This document shows positions 40,767 through 48,400 of a DNA stretch of 50,181 nt, one piece after another (position 1 is the stretch's first letter; each line of letters opens with the position of its first letter). This stretch comes from Candidatus Chloroploca sp. Khr17 (GTDB lineage Bacteria > Chloroflexota > Chloroflexia > Chloroflexales > Chloroflexaceae): positions 1 through 50,181 of the forward strand of contig NZ_RYFF01000041.1 in NCBI RefSeq assembly GCF_004138165.1, in the 5' to 3' direction. A program made the translations under genes and the position numbers. Under the pieces are notes generated by a model, which searched no databases, was not told where the DNA came from, and saw only the letters and a program-made list of their open reading frames with translations.

Positions 40767-42110
40767 ATGAAACAACTATTCACTTATTTCTCAGACAAAA
40801 CACGTAGACAATACAAATTTGTTCGCTTGTTCGACTATGCAGTTTTTACTGCTCTCATGGTTTTCCTCGTGATCGTTGTCATTTCTTCAGGAATGGCGAA
40901 CATTCAAACCGACTCGATTGACTATTACGCCATTGTCCAAAGACTTACATCAAAAGATAGTAACCCCATCGTAAGAAATCTTCACTTCGTCGAACAACGC
41001 TCCCCTGGCTATCCTGTTCTTTCACTGATTCCCTACTACATCACATCGCGCTTTATCGAACCGTTAGTGCATACAGAAGAAATTAAGAATCCGTCAAACC
41101 CTGCACAAGGCTCCCCGCTACAACCCCCGACAGAGAGAATGCTCTTGCCTGCCAAGCCGCTTTTGTTCAAAGATGTTTTCTTCAAAAACTTTTATATCGA
41201 AACCCAAGACAGTTGGTTTGAGTGGAAAATAATTTCTTCCATGCTTTTCACAGGTTATGGGCTTCTATTTATCGGATTGATTATTACTGTCAAAACGCTG
41301 GCATTGGAAAACACACCTGTTTTGGGGGCAAGCCTTGCCCCGCTTGTGGTAGTTACTTCAAGCGTTTTCATGCACAACATTGTCAACACTCCTGCCTATG
41401 CCACGTTAACTGCTTTTGGCATTAGTTGCTTGTTTGGCTACTTTTTTGTGAAGGCGTCTCTAGAAAAGACACTGTTATCACAATTTTTTTCAGGTCTTTT
41501 TTTAGGACTGTTGGTGCTAACTCGCCTCGAAACAATTGTTATCGCTACGGTTGTACTTGTTTCGCTCGTTATCATCAGGGAATTCGGGTTTTTGAAAAAC
41601 TATGTTCTAGGTGCTTTGGTGCCTGCTGTTATTCTGTTGGCATACAACCTTTCACAGTTCGGCAATCCGTTTCATTTGGGACTATTCAAGGGAGACATCA
41701 ACCTGATTTCTTTTGATTTGGGCTACATATACGCCAATCTCTTCAATCCGCAATCGGGAATTCTCTTTTGGTCAACCCTTGCCTCACTCGGTATTAGCGG
41801 ACTTTTCTTAGACGATAAGCGACACACCAAAATACTAGGCATCGCTTCACTAGCCCTGATGCTCTTGATATTAATCCGAGTGCCTATCATGTATAGCTGC
41901 ATTGGAGCAGGCACAACGTTGATTAGCGGATTGCCCATCACCTGTCCGAATAACATGGCAGAGATGGCAACTCTTATTCGTTTTGACGCCAATCGGTACA
42001 TAATAGTTTTGATTCCTTTTTCAATTCTAGGGCTTCGGACGTTAGTTGTGTCAACACCTACACTCTGGCGTAGAATACAAGCACTCACCAAGCAACACAA
42101 AGCGGGCTAA
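40767..42110 (+). CDS. multi-pass GT-C-like membrane protein (cassette gene)
   Basis: The start is ATG 40767 (MKQLFTYFSDKTRRQYKFVR), since the open frame upstream is attC sequence. The 447-residue protein has about ten hydrophobic helices. After the first helix it carries TDSIDYYAIVQRL, like the acidic D-x-x-x-Y motif in the first outside loop of GT-C glycosyltransferases (PMT/ArnT/DUF2029-like), and RSPGYPVLSL. Family assignment is tentative. The gene is clearly AT-richer than the surrounding genome, suggesting foreign origin. Its TAA stop (42108-42110) is inside the R'' box of the next attC, as in classical cassettes. Confidence 0.65.
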   Translation: MKQLFTYFSDKTRRQYKFVRLFDYAVFTALMVFLVIVVISSGMANIQTDSIDYYAIVQRLTSKDSNPIVRNLHFVEQRSPGYPVLSLIPYYITSRFIEPLVHTEEIKNPSNPAQGSPLQPPTERMLLPAKPLLFKDVFFKNFYIETQDSWFEWKIISSMLFTGYGLLFIGLIITVKTLALENTPVLGASLAPLVVVTSSVFMHNIVNTPAYATLTAFGISCLFGYFFVKASLEKTLLSQFFSGLFLGLLVLTRLETIVIATVVLVSLVIIREFGFLKNYVLGALVPAVILLAYNLSQFGNPFHLGLFKGDINLISFDLGYIYANLFNPQSGILFWSTLASLGISGLFLDDKRHTKILGIASLALMLLILIRVPIMYSCIGAGTTLISGLPITCPNNMAEMATLIRFDANRYIIVLIPFSILGLRTLVVSTPTLWRRIQALTKQHKAG

Positions 42111-42170
42111 CGCTGGGCGTGCAGCCGACGTTGCTCCGCTTCGCAATGCCGCTGACGCCAACCGTTAGCT
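42105..42170 (+). other. attC-like recombination site 4 (66 bp)
   Basis: R'' GGCTAAC (42105-42111) and R' GTTAGCT (42164-42170) differ by one base from perfect complementarity. The arms GGGCGTGCAGCCGACGTTGC and GCAATGCCGCTGACGCC fold with an unpaired G, around a short TCCGCTTC loop. Its length is near the classical 59-base element. Confidence 0.78.
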
Positions 42171-42187
42171 GGCTGATAAGGACAGAT

Positions 42188-42979
42188 ATGAACTTTCCAA
42201 TCTATCAGATCGATACGTTCACCAAGCGCGTCTTTGGCGGCAATCCTGCTGCGGTTGTCGTCTTGCACGAATGGCTCGAAGACCACACGCTTCAGGCTAT
42301 CGCGGCAGAGAATAATCTCGCCGAAACGGCGTTCGTCATTCCCGATCCCGTATGCTCTACGCTGCGATGGTTTACCCCTGTTGTGGAAGTGGACCTGTGC
42401 GGGCATGCAACGTTGGCGACTGCGCATGTGTTGTTCCAAGAGTATTACCGCGACTACGCCCACCTGCGGTTCGAAACCAAAGGCGGAAGCCTGGCGGTGA
42501 TCCGCAAGGACGATCATCTCTTTCTCGACTTTCCGTCCCGCCCTGGCACGCCAGTGACCATCGACGGCACCCTCATCGAAGCACTCGGAACAACACCAGC
42601 AGCAGCCATGCTCGCCCGCGATCTCATGGTGGTGCTCGAAAGCGAAGCGGAGGTGAAGGCGTTCGTGCCCGACTATGCGGCCATTCAGCGCCTTGACGCG
42701 TTCGCACTGATTGTCACCTCTTGTGGCGAAGAAGTGGACTTTGTATCTCGCTTTTTTGCGCCGCGTGCTGGGGTGCCGGAAGACCCGGTGACTGGGTCTG
42801 CCCATTGCACCCTGATCCCCTACTGGGCGAATCGCCTCAGCAAGAGCAATCTTTCAGCGCTGCAGCTCTCGAATCGTGGCGGGGAACTCACCTGCGAACT
42901 TCGGGGAGACCGCGTTCTCATTGGGGGGAAGGTCGTGCAATATATGCGAGGAGAAATCAGTGTCGGGGCAGCCAGTTAA
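42188..42979 (+). CDS. PhzF-family isomerase/epimerase-like protein (cassette gene)
   Basis: The 263-residue protein starts at ATG 42188, after AAGGA. PhzF motifs are visible: IYQIDTFTKRVFGGNPAAVV at the start, the catalytic Glu in AAENNLAETAFV (~46), LCGHATLATAHVL and EDPVTGSAHCTLIPYW. The family folds as two diaminopimelate-epimerase-like halves and includes phenazine enzyme PhzF and many uncharacterised isomerases. The stop codon TAA lies inside AGTTAAC (42974-42980), resembling an R'' box. It is the last gene of the cassette cluster; specific substrate unknown. Confidence 0.88.
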   Translation: MNFPIYQIDTFTKRVFGGNPAAVVVLHEWLEDHTLQAIAAENNLAETAFVIPDPVCSTLRWFTPVVEVDLCGHATLATAHVLFQEYYRDYAHLRFETKGGSLAVIRKDDHLFLDFPSRPGTPVTIDGTLIEALGTTPAAAMLARDLMVVLESEAEVKAFVPDYAAIQRLDAFALIVTSCGEEVDFVSRFFAPRAGVPEDPVTGSAHCTLIPYWANRLSKSNLSALQLSNRGGELTCELRGDRVLIGGKVVQYMRGEISVGAAS

Positions 42980-42980
42980 C
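42974..42980 (+). other. possible R'' box, left half of a broken attC
   Basis: AGTTAAC overlaps the PhzF stop and is one base off the complement of GTTAGCT at the start of the same cassette (42164). No L'/R' partner is found downstream, so the site appears truncated at the right edge of the cluster. The gap 42981-43099 shows no other feature. Confidence 0.35.
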
Positions 42981-43099
42981 GCGCCCTCCTTGTCCGTGAT
43001 TGCTCTCACTTGTGGTTCGTAATCTACATTCTACTAGCGCACCTACGATGCGACCGCTGAGATGGGATGCAGGCACGATCACACTTTCTCTATCACACT

Positions 43100-44005
43100 A
43101 TGCTCAAGACGATCATCAAAACCAAGATCAATCTGCCTGCGCTTCGACGCAGTTTGGTGTTGCGTCCGCGTTTGCTTGCTTCGATATCGGAGGGGGTCAG
43201 GCAGGGGCATCTCCTGACTCTGATCGCTGCGCCTGCGGGCTTTGGGAAAACGACGCTCATCAGGGAATGGATCGCCGCTGGCGAAACCCCTGCGGCGTGG
43301 ATCTCATTGGATGAAGGCGATGGCGACCCTATTCGCTTTTTGACCTACTTGGTGGCAGCGCTGCAAACTCTGATCTCAGGTGTCGGCGATGGTGTGTTGG
43401 CGGCGCTGCAGTCGGCTCAATCTGTTTCGACATTAGATGTACTGACCTCCCTGCTCAACGAACTTTCTTCAACTGAAGATGCCTTCGTTCTTGTTCTCGA
43501 TGATTATCACGCACTAGATTCCACATCGGTGGATGCCTTGCTCACGTTCCTGGTCGAGCATATGCCGCCGCCGATGCATCTGGTCATCACGACCCGTGAA
43601 GACCCAGCCCTGCCGCTGGCTCGTTTGCGCACCAGACATCAACTGACCGAGATGCGCGCGGCTGACTTGCGTTTCACCGAAGACGAAGCCGCCGAATTCC
43701 TGAATCACGTGATGGGGCTGCGCCTCTCGGCTGAAGAGGTTGCCGCATTAGATCAACGCACCGAGGGTTGGGTGGCAGGGTTGCAATTGGCGGCGCTTTC
43801 GATGCAAGGCAAAGCGGATACGTCCGCGTTCATGTGAAAACCTGTTCGTCATTCCGCTTGATGACGAGCGCAGGTGGTATCGCTATCATCATCTTTTCCG
43901 TGATCTGCTCGGTCAGCGGTTGCGTGGTTTGAGCAAAACGGGGAGATTGGCGAAGCCTTCCAACATGCCATGTCCGCGGTGGACGTTGAGCGTGCCGCCC
44001 GCCCC
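43100..44005 (+). pseudogene. broken MalT-like LuxR-family regulator
   Basis: The first ~246 codons from ATG 43100 (MLKTIIKTKINLPALRRSLV) are a normal MalT-type NTPase with Walker [15 protein letters not shown] and Walker [10 protein letters not shown], until TGA at 43835. The next ~90 bases encode [20 protein letters not shown], which belongs ~70 residues further on in the family, and after another junction a different frame gives [20 protein letters not shown]. So at least two deletions have occurred, and the TPR and LuxR DNA-binding regions are lost. It is a distant relative of the intact gene at 12976. It may have lain beside the cassette cluster before decay. Confidence 0.75.
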
Positions 44006-44032
44006 GTGAACGGAGATCGCCCGGTCACCAAT

Positions 44033-44101
44033 GTAGGGGCGCAGCAGCCACCAGGCATGCCCTTCGTGCAACGGGTAAGCCAGGGGAGGCTGCGCCCCTA
44101 C
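44033..44101. repeat. 69-bp inverted-repeat element
   Basis: GTAGGGGCGCAGC at the left (44033-44045) is complementary to GCTGCGCCCCTAC at the right (44089-44101). It follows the MalT-like remnant and resembles the GTAGGGGC-type ends of other repeats in the window. The stretch 44102-44309 holds nothing else that I recognise. Confidence 0.5.
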
Positions 44102-44309
44102 GGGGCCATGATAACGCCACGGGGGGGGATAACTGTGTCAGCACCTTATGCCGGGTCTCGCCGTCAGAAGCACCCAAGGTTCAGCCTGATCACCGCGGTT
44201 CGTTCGGGGTCGCCGCAACGACGGCATCAGCCACGCCGTCGTTATGCCAACGATCGCGTTTCTCTGCTTCTGGACGAAGGATAGTAGTTTCGCACGTGCG
44301 CGAGATACA

Positions 44310-44338
44310 TTGACAAATTCGCGGGGGCGGTGTATGCT
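44310..44338 (+). promoter_or_regulatory. strong sigma70-type promoter
   Basis: TTGACA (44310-44315), a 17-bp spacer and TATGCT (44333-44338) give a start near 44345, about 125 nt before the LacI-like remnant and upstream of the sugar transporter operon. It is the best promoter match seen in the window along with the one at 210. Confidence 0.65.
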
Positions 44339-44470
44339 TTTTCGCATAGATCTTATCTACGCCGCTATCTGGACGTATCGTCTCGCCACCCCGATTCCGG
44401 CGCAAAATGTTTTACATGTTGCGGTGTGACACGGCCCAACGCCGGGCCAGCCTCACCGACGGGTGATCAC

Positions 44471-44971
44471 ATGGCGACGATCGATGAGGTTGCGCAGGTT
44501 GAAAGGGTCTGGCCTGCGACCGTATCAGACGTACTCAACCAGCACCTCTATGTGAGTACGGCGACCCGGGCCAGGGTCGCGTGCGTGACCGCCGCGGCGG
44601 GTTACGTGCCCGGATCGTGGGCGCGGTTGCGCGGCCCGCGCCGCTCGTGCATGCTCGGTCTGCTCATCACCTCCTCCTCAGACCGCTTCTTTGCCGCTCC
44701 GCACCTGTTCGCGATCATACGCGGCATTGATGCGGCGGCCACCTGCCATAACTACAACCGGCTATTCTCGACCGCGCACGGCACGAGCGGCGGCGCTGCT
44801 CGGCTTGATTGCCCGCTCGCGCCCCGGCGATGCTGCTCATCCTACTGCTCGGCACACTTCGCCCGTCCGGCTCCCGGCCGGTCGAGGCGGCCTGCGCTTG
44901 CCTTGGTGCGATCCTCGCGGGTGACGCGATCGCGGCGCGACGGTTCCCGAAAGGAGGTGGTTGAAATATAG
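44471..44971 (+). pseudogene. degenerate LacI-family repressor
   Basis: From ATG 44471 the frame reads MATIDEVAQVERVWPATVSD then VLNQHLYVSTATRARVACVT. This is the LacI helix-turn-helix and hinge (A-T-I-x-D-V-A-x-x-A-G-V-S-x-A-T-V-S-x-V-L-N-G) with several key residues changed. GLLITSSSDRFFAAPHLFAI and IDAAATCHNYNRLFST match the first strand and helix of the sugar-binding domain. After about 100 residues similarity ends, and the rest (Cys/Arg-rich) is not protein-like. LacI regulators commonly precede CUT1 sugar operons, as here, so the original function was probably repression of the operon at 45103. It should no longer bind sugar. Confidence 0.6.
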
Positions 44972-45102
44972 AGCGTAAAACGCCAAACACAGAGCACCGG
45001 GCAGTACGATGGACCGCCTGATGTGCTCGTCACACATTCTCTCTTCCCACACCGATGTAGGGAAGTTTGCACTGTTGCACATATGTGAAAGGACACAAGC
45101 TC

Positions 45103-46542
45103 ATGCAGCGTATGCAACGCAGATTTTCGTGGATCAGTCTGATCGCGATTCTTACCCTGGCTCTTGCGGCCTGTGGCGGCGGAACTACCGCGCAGCCTAC
45201 CACCGCCCCGGCACCTACGGAAGCGGCTGCCGCTACGGAAGCGCCCGCCGCCACGGAAGCCCCGGCACCTACGGAAGCCCCGGCACCTACGGAAGCGGCT
45301 GCCGCCACGGAGGCCCCGGTGGCCATGGACGAGGTCGCCCTTCGCTGGCGCACTCGCCCCGACAACCAGGCCGAGATCGACGTGTATAGCCAGATCTCCA
45401 GCGAACTCGACGCCCAGCTCGACAACATCAGCCTGACCTACGAGCCGGGCGGATCTGAGACATCGTCGTACCAGGATGTGCTCAAGACCGAGCTGTCGGC
45501 CGGCACGGCCCCCGACGTCTTCTGGATCCCCGGCACCGACATCGCTGACTTCGCCACGCGCGGCCTTATCCTCGATCTCCGCGACCTGGCCGATGCCGAT
45601 GCCGACTATAACGACGGCGACTTCTATCCTGGCCCGATGTTCCACTTAACCTTCAATCCCGAGACCGGCATGACCGGCGAGACGCTCTGGGGCCTGCCCC
45701 GCGACGTCTCGACCTTCGCGCTCTACATCAACAACGACCTGATCGAGCAGGCCGGCGCCGAGGATCCGCGCGTGCTGGCGGCTAACGGCGAGTGGACCTG
45801 GGACAAGTTCCTTGAGACGGCCGTAGCGGTCAACAACCTGGGCGGCGACGTCAAGGGCTTTGGTATGAACGCATGGTGGGCCAACCCCGGTCTGTTCATC
45901 AACTCGGCCGGCGGCGGCTTCTTCAACGAGGATCGCACCGCTTGTGCGCTCGATAGCGATGCATCGGTGGCGGGCATGGAGTTCGCCTCGCGGCTCTACA
46001 ACGAGTTCGGTGTGGCCGTGCCCTACGGCGAGGACTCCGAGCCGCCCTTCCTGGCCGGCAATGTCGGCATGTTCCTCAACGGCCGCTGGGCGACACCCGG
46101 CACCCGCGCAAGCGCCGCGTTCGACTGGGACGTTGTCGACGTGCCGATCGGCCCCGGCGGCGCTCGCAGTTGGCTCTTCTGGGGCGCCTATGTGGTCAAT
46201 GCCAACACCGCGCACCCCGAGGCAGCCTGGCAGCTCGTTCGCGCCCTGACCACGGCCGAGACCCAGAGCAAGATCGCCGAGTTGGGTGCCAACATTCCTT
46301 CGCGCGTCTCCGATGAGGCGATCCAGGCCTTCCTGACCTACACCCCACCGGCCAATAATCAGGCGTTCATCAACAACCTCGCGAACGACCCGGCCGTTGA
46401 AGGCCCGCTATGGGCCGGCTCGTGGCCTGAGTTCGACGCCGCCACAGGCTCGAAGTTTACCGCGTTGCTCAATGGCGACCTGACTCTCGAGGACTACCGG
46501 GCTACCGTCTGTGAGGAGGCTAACCAGGCCTTTGATCAGTAA
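45103..46542 (+). CDS. sugar ABC transporter substrate-binding lipoprotein (family 1, CUT1)
   Basis: The start is ATG 45103 (AAAGGA upstream), giving 479 residues. A lipoprotein signal ends LALAAC (lipid-carrying Cys24). A linker of PTEA/ATEA repeats (~32-70) precedes the binding domain: LRWRTRPDNQAEIDVYSQIS, AGTAPDVFWIPGTDIADF, WGLPRDVSTFALYINNDLIE, GNVGMFLNGRWATPG, SWLFWGAYVVNANTAHPEAA. These are typical of extracellular solute-binding family 1 proteins for oligosaccharides. It delivers sugar to the two permeases downstream. No ATPase is encoded here; a shared MsmK/MalK-type ATPase elsewhere is likely. Hairpins at its 3' end probably limit downstream expression. Confidence 0.88.
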   Translation: MQRMQRRFSWISLIAILTLALAACGGGTTAQPTTAPAPTEAAAATEAPAATEAPAPTEAPAPTEAAAATEAPVAMDEVALRWRTRPDNQAEIDVYSQISSELDAQLDNISLTYEPGGSETSSYQDVLKTELSAGTAPDVFWIPGTDIADFATRGLILDLRDLADADADYNDGDFYPGPMFHLTFNPETGMTGETLWGLPRDVSTFALYINNDLIEQAGAEDPRVLAANGEWTWDKFLETAVAVNNLGGDVKGFGMNAWWANPGLFINSAGGGFFNEDRTACALDSDASVAGMEFASRLYNEFGVAVPYGEDSEPPFLAGNVGMFLNGRWATPGTRASAAFDWDVVDVPIGPGGARSWLFWGAYVVNANTAHPEAAWQLVRALTTAETQSKIAELGANIPSRVSDEAIQAFLTYTPPANNQAFINNLANDPAVEGPLWAGSWPEFDAATGSKFTALLNGDLTLEDYRATVCEEANQAFDQ

Positions 46543-46598
46543 GACATGGTTCGCCGTTACTTGACAGTTCCGGCAAACCACAACCTCGTCAGAAAGGG

Positions 46599-46647
46599 TT
46601 GTGATTGTCAGTTTTTTCGGCTTCGCCGAAAAAGCTGACAATCACAA
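46599..46647 (+). terminator. 23-bp hairpin after the binding-protein gene
   Basis: TTGTGATTGTCAG followed by TTTTTTCGGC (46599-46621) pairs with 46625-46647 through one T-G pair; the loop is TTC. Imperfect pairing (TCAGAAAGGG with CCCCCTTCTGA) extends the stem outward. It has the same GGC-TTC-GCC cap as the hairpin at 12926. It may be a partial terminator or mRNA stabiliser. Confidence 0.6.
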
Positions 46648-46682
46648 ATCCCCCTTCTGAAACCTTGTCTAACGGTGAATGC

Positions 46683-46723
46683 ATGCGGGCGCAGGCTGAG
46701 CCAGGCTCAGCCTGCGCCCGCAT
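46683..46723 (+). promoter_or_regulatory. perfect 20-bp palindrome between binding-protein and permease genes
   Basis: ATGCGGGCGCAGGCTGAGCC (46683-46702) and its exact complement (46704-46723) flank a single A. It ends 12 nt before the permease ATG, adjoining the ribosome site AAGGGTAAG. It probably forms a very stable mRNA hairpin that protects the upstream message and lowers permease translation, as intercistronic palindromes do in maltose-type operons. Confidence 0.6.
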
Positions 46724-46735
46724 AAGGGTAAGCCC

Positions 46736-48391
46736 ATGGCAACCACGACCGCACGGAAGCCGGCCACAACGGCCGGCGCGGCCCTTGTGATCAGGCTTGG
46801 CGCGGCCTGGCACGCCCTACTCGCTTTCGGACTCGTCGCCGCGACCTGGGCGCTGCTTCAGGCCCGCTGGGTGCAGCGCGACGGTCTGCGCCTCTATGTT
46901 GCGGGCCTGATCTTGCTCGCCGCGGTCGCCAGTGTTAGCGCGCTCGTACTGCTGCTCCGTCGCGACAGGCGGGGCCGTGCGATCAGCCTTGGCCTCAACT
47001 ATATTTTTGGGGTCGGGTCATTGCTCAGCCTGCTCGGCGTGCTCGGCCTCTACATCAGCCTTGACGAAGTCGCCGCAAGTTTCAACCGCTGGGTCTGGCT
47101 CCTGCTCGGGGTGCTGGTAGGCTTTCTGATCGGGTCCGTCGGCGATCGCTTCACCCACGCGCCGACAACGCAGGCTGCCTTCCACCGTGTCGGCGGCTGG
47201 GTCATGGGCGCCAGCGCGATCATCCTGCTGCTGGCGATGGGGCTGATCCAGGGCGTGATCGGGCTGCTCAGCGGGCTCGGCGACCCATTGGCGCTAGTGC
47301 TCCTTTCGGCCACGGTGCTCTTCGGCCTGTTCTTCTGGCTGATGCTGCGGCCACAGCTTGCCGTCGCTTTCGGGGCAGGCGAGCGCGATGCCGAGGCGGT
47401 CAGCGGCTTCCTGTTCATCGCGCCGAACCTGCTTGGCTTCATGCTCTTCTTCGCCGGGCCGCTGCTCTTCTCGCTCTACCTCAGCTTCACCAACTCCGAC
47501 TCGTTCACGGCCGAATTCGTAGGCCTGCGCAACTATATCGAGATCTTCAGCCTACAGTTTGCCCAAGTGCCGCCCGGCCAGCGCTCGGGTGCGGTCTTGA
47601 GCAGCGGCTATATCGAGCTCGTGCGCCTGGGTGACTTTGTGATCGGGGCGAAGGATCGTATCTTCTGGATCGCACTCTGGAATACGATCGTCTACTGCTT
47701 CTGGGTGACCATGCTGAGCGTCGTCCCGGCCCTGCTGGTGGCCACGGTTCTCAACAGCAAGATCCCCGGGATGCAGTTCTTCCGTGCGATCTATTTCATC
47801 CCCAGCATCGCCGGCGTGGTCGGCGTCGCGGTGATCTGGAAGTGGCTCTACAACTCGAATATCGGCTTCCTGAACTATGGCATCAACCAGGTGCTCGGTC
47901 TGTTCAACCGGCTGCCTTTCGTCGAGATTGCGCCCGTCCAGATCTCCTGGTTGGCCAGCCAGCAGACCGCCCTGGCCTCGATTATTCTTATGGCGGCATG
48001 GCAACTGCTGGGGTTCAACACGATTCTGTTCCTGGCTGGACTCCAGGGCATTCCCGGCGAGATCTACGAGGCCGCGACGATCGACGGGGCGAGCAACCTG
48101 CAGCGCTTTCGCTATATGACGCTGCCGCTTCTGGCGCCCACAACCTTCTTCGTTGTGACGACGACCCTGATCACCACCCTCCAGGTCTTCAGTGAGCCGT
48201 TCGTGATGACGCCGCCCCCCGGCGGCGGCCCGAACAACTCGACGATGACCGCCGTGCTCTACCTCTACCAGCGCGGCTTCAACCGCTTCGAGCAGGGCTA
48301 TGCCGCAGCAGTGGCCTGGGTGGTCTTTCTGTTCATCTTCGCCGTCACCCTGGTGCAGTTCCGGATCCAGCGCCGCTACGGCGACATGTAG
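46736..48391 (+). CDS. sugar ABC transporter permease (MalF-like) with N-terminal membrane extension
   Basis: The 551-residue protein is much longer than the ~300-residue typical CUT1 permease. Residues 1-~220 contain about six extra hydrophobic helices of unknown role; the permease proper starts near GFLFIAPNLLGFMLFFAGPL (~225). A loop insert (residues ~262-300) follows FTNSDSFTAEFVGLRNY. The EAA cytoplasmic loop is YEAATIDGASNLQRFRYMTL, contacting the ATPase. The ATG follows AAGGGTAAG. The stop is 9 nt before the second permease. It forms the translocation channel with that protein. Confidence 0.87.
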   Translation: MATTTARKPATTAGAALVIRLGAAWHALLAFGLVAATWALLQARWVQRDGLRLYVAGLILLAAVASVSALVLLLRRDRRGRAISLGLNYIFGVGSLLSLLGVLGLYISLDEVAASFNRWVWLLLGVLVGFLIGSVGDRFTHAPTTQAAFHRVGGWVMGASAIILLLAMGLIQGVIGLLSGLGDPLALVLLSATVLFGLFFWLMLRPQLAVAFGAGERDAEAVSGFLFIAPNLLGFMLFFAGPLLFSLYLSFTNSDSFTAEFVGLRNYIEIFSLQFAQVPPGQRSGAVLSSGYIELVRLGDFVIGAKDRIFWIALWNTIVYCFWVTMLSVVPALLVATVLNSKIPGMQFFRAIYFIPSIAGVVGVAVIWKWLYNSNIGFLNYGINQVLGLFNRLPFVEIAPVQISWLASQQTALASIILMAAWQLLGFNTILFLAGLQGIPGEIYEAATIDGASNLQRFRYMTLPLLAPTTFFVVTTTLITTLQVFSEPFVMTPPPGGGPNNSTMTAVLYLYQRGFNRFEQGYAAAVAWVVFLFIFAVTLVQFRIQRRYGDM

Positions 48392-48400
48392 GGGAACATC

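Noticed and set aside
37795-43100. Integron integrase or attI
   Set aside because: No tyrosine-recombinase frame occurs in or next to the cluster; the cluster is therefore described as lacking an integrase within the window.
44956-44973. Leader peptide after AGGAGGTGG (TTG AAA TAT AGA GCG TAA)
   Set aside because: Only five codons in a region of decayed sequence, with no attenuator structure next to it.
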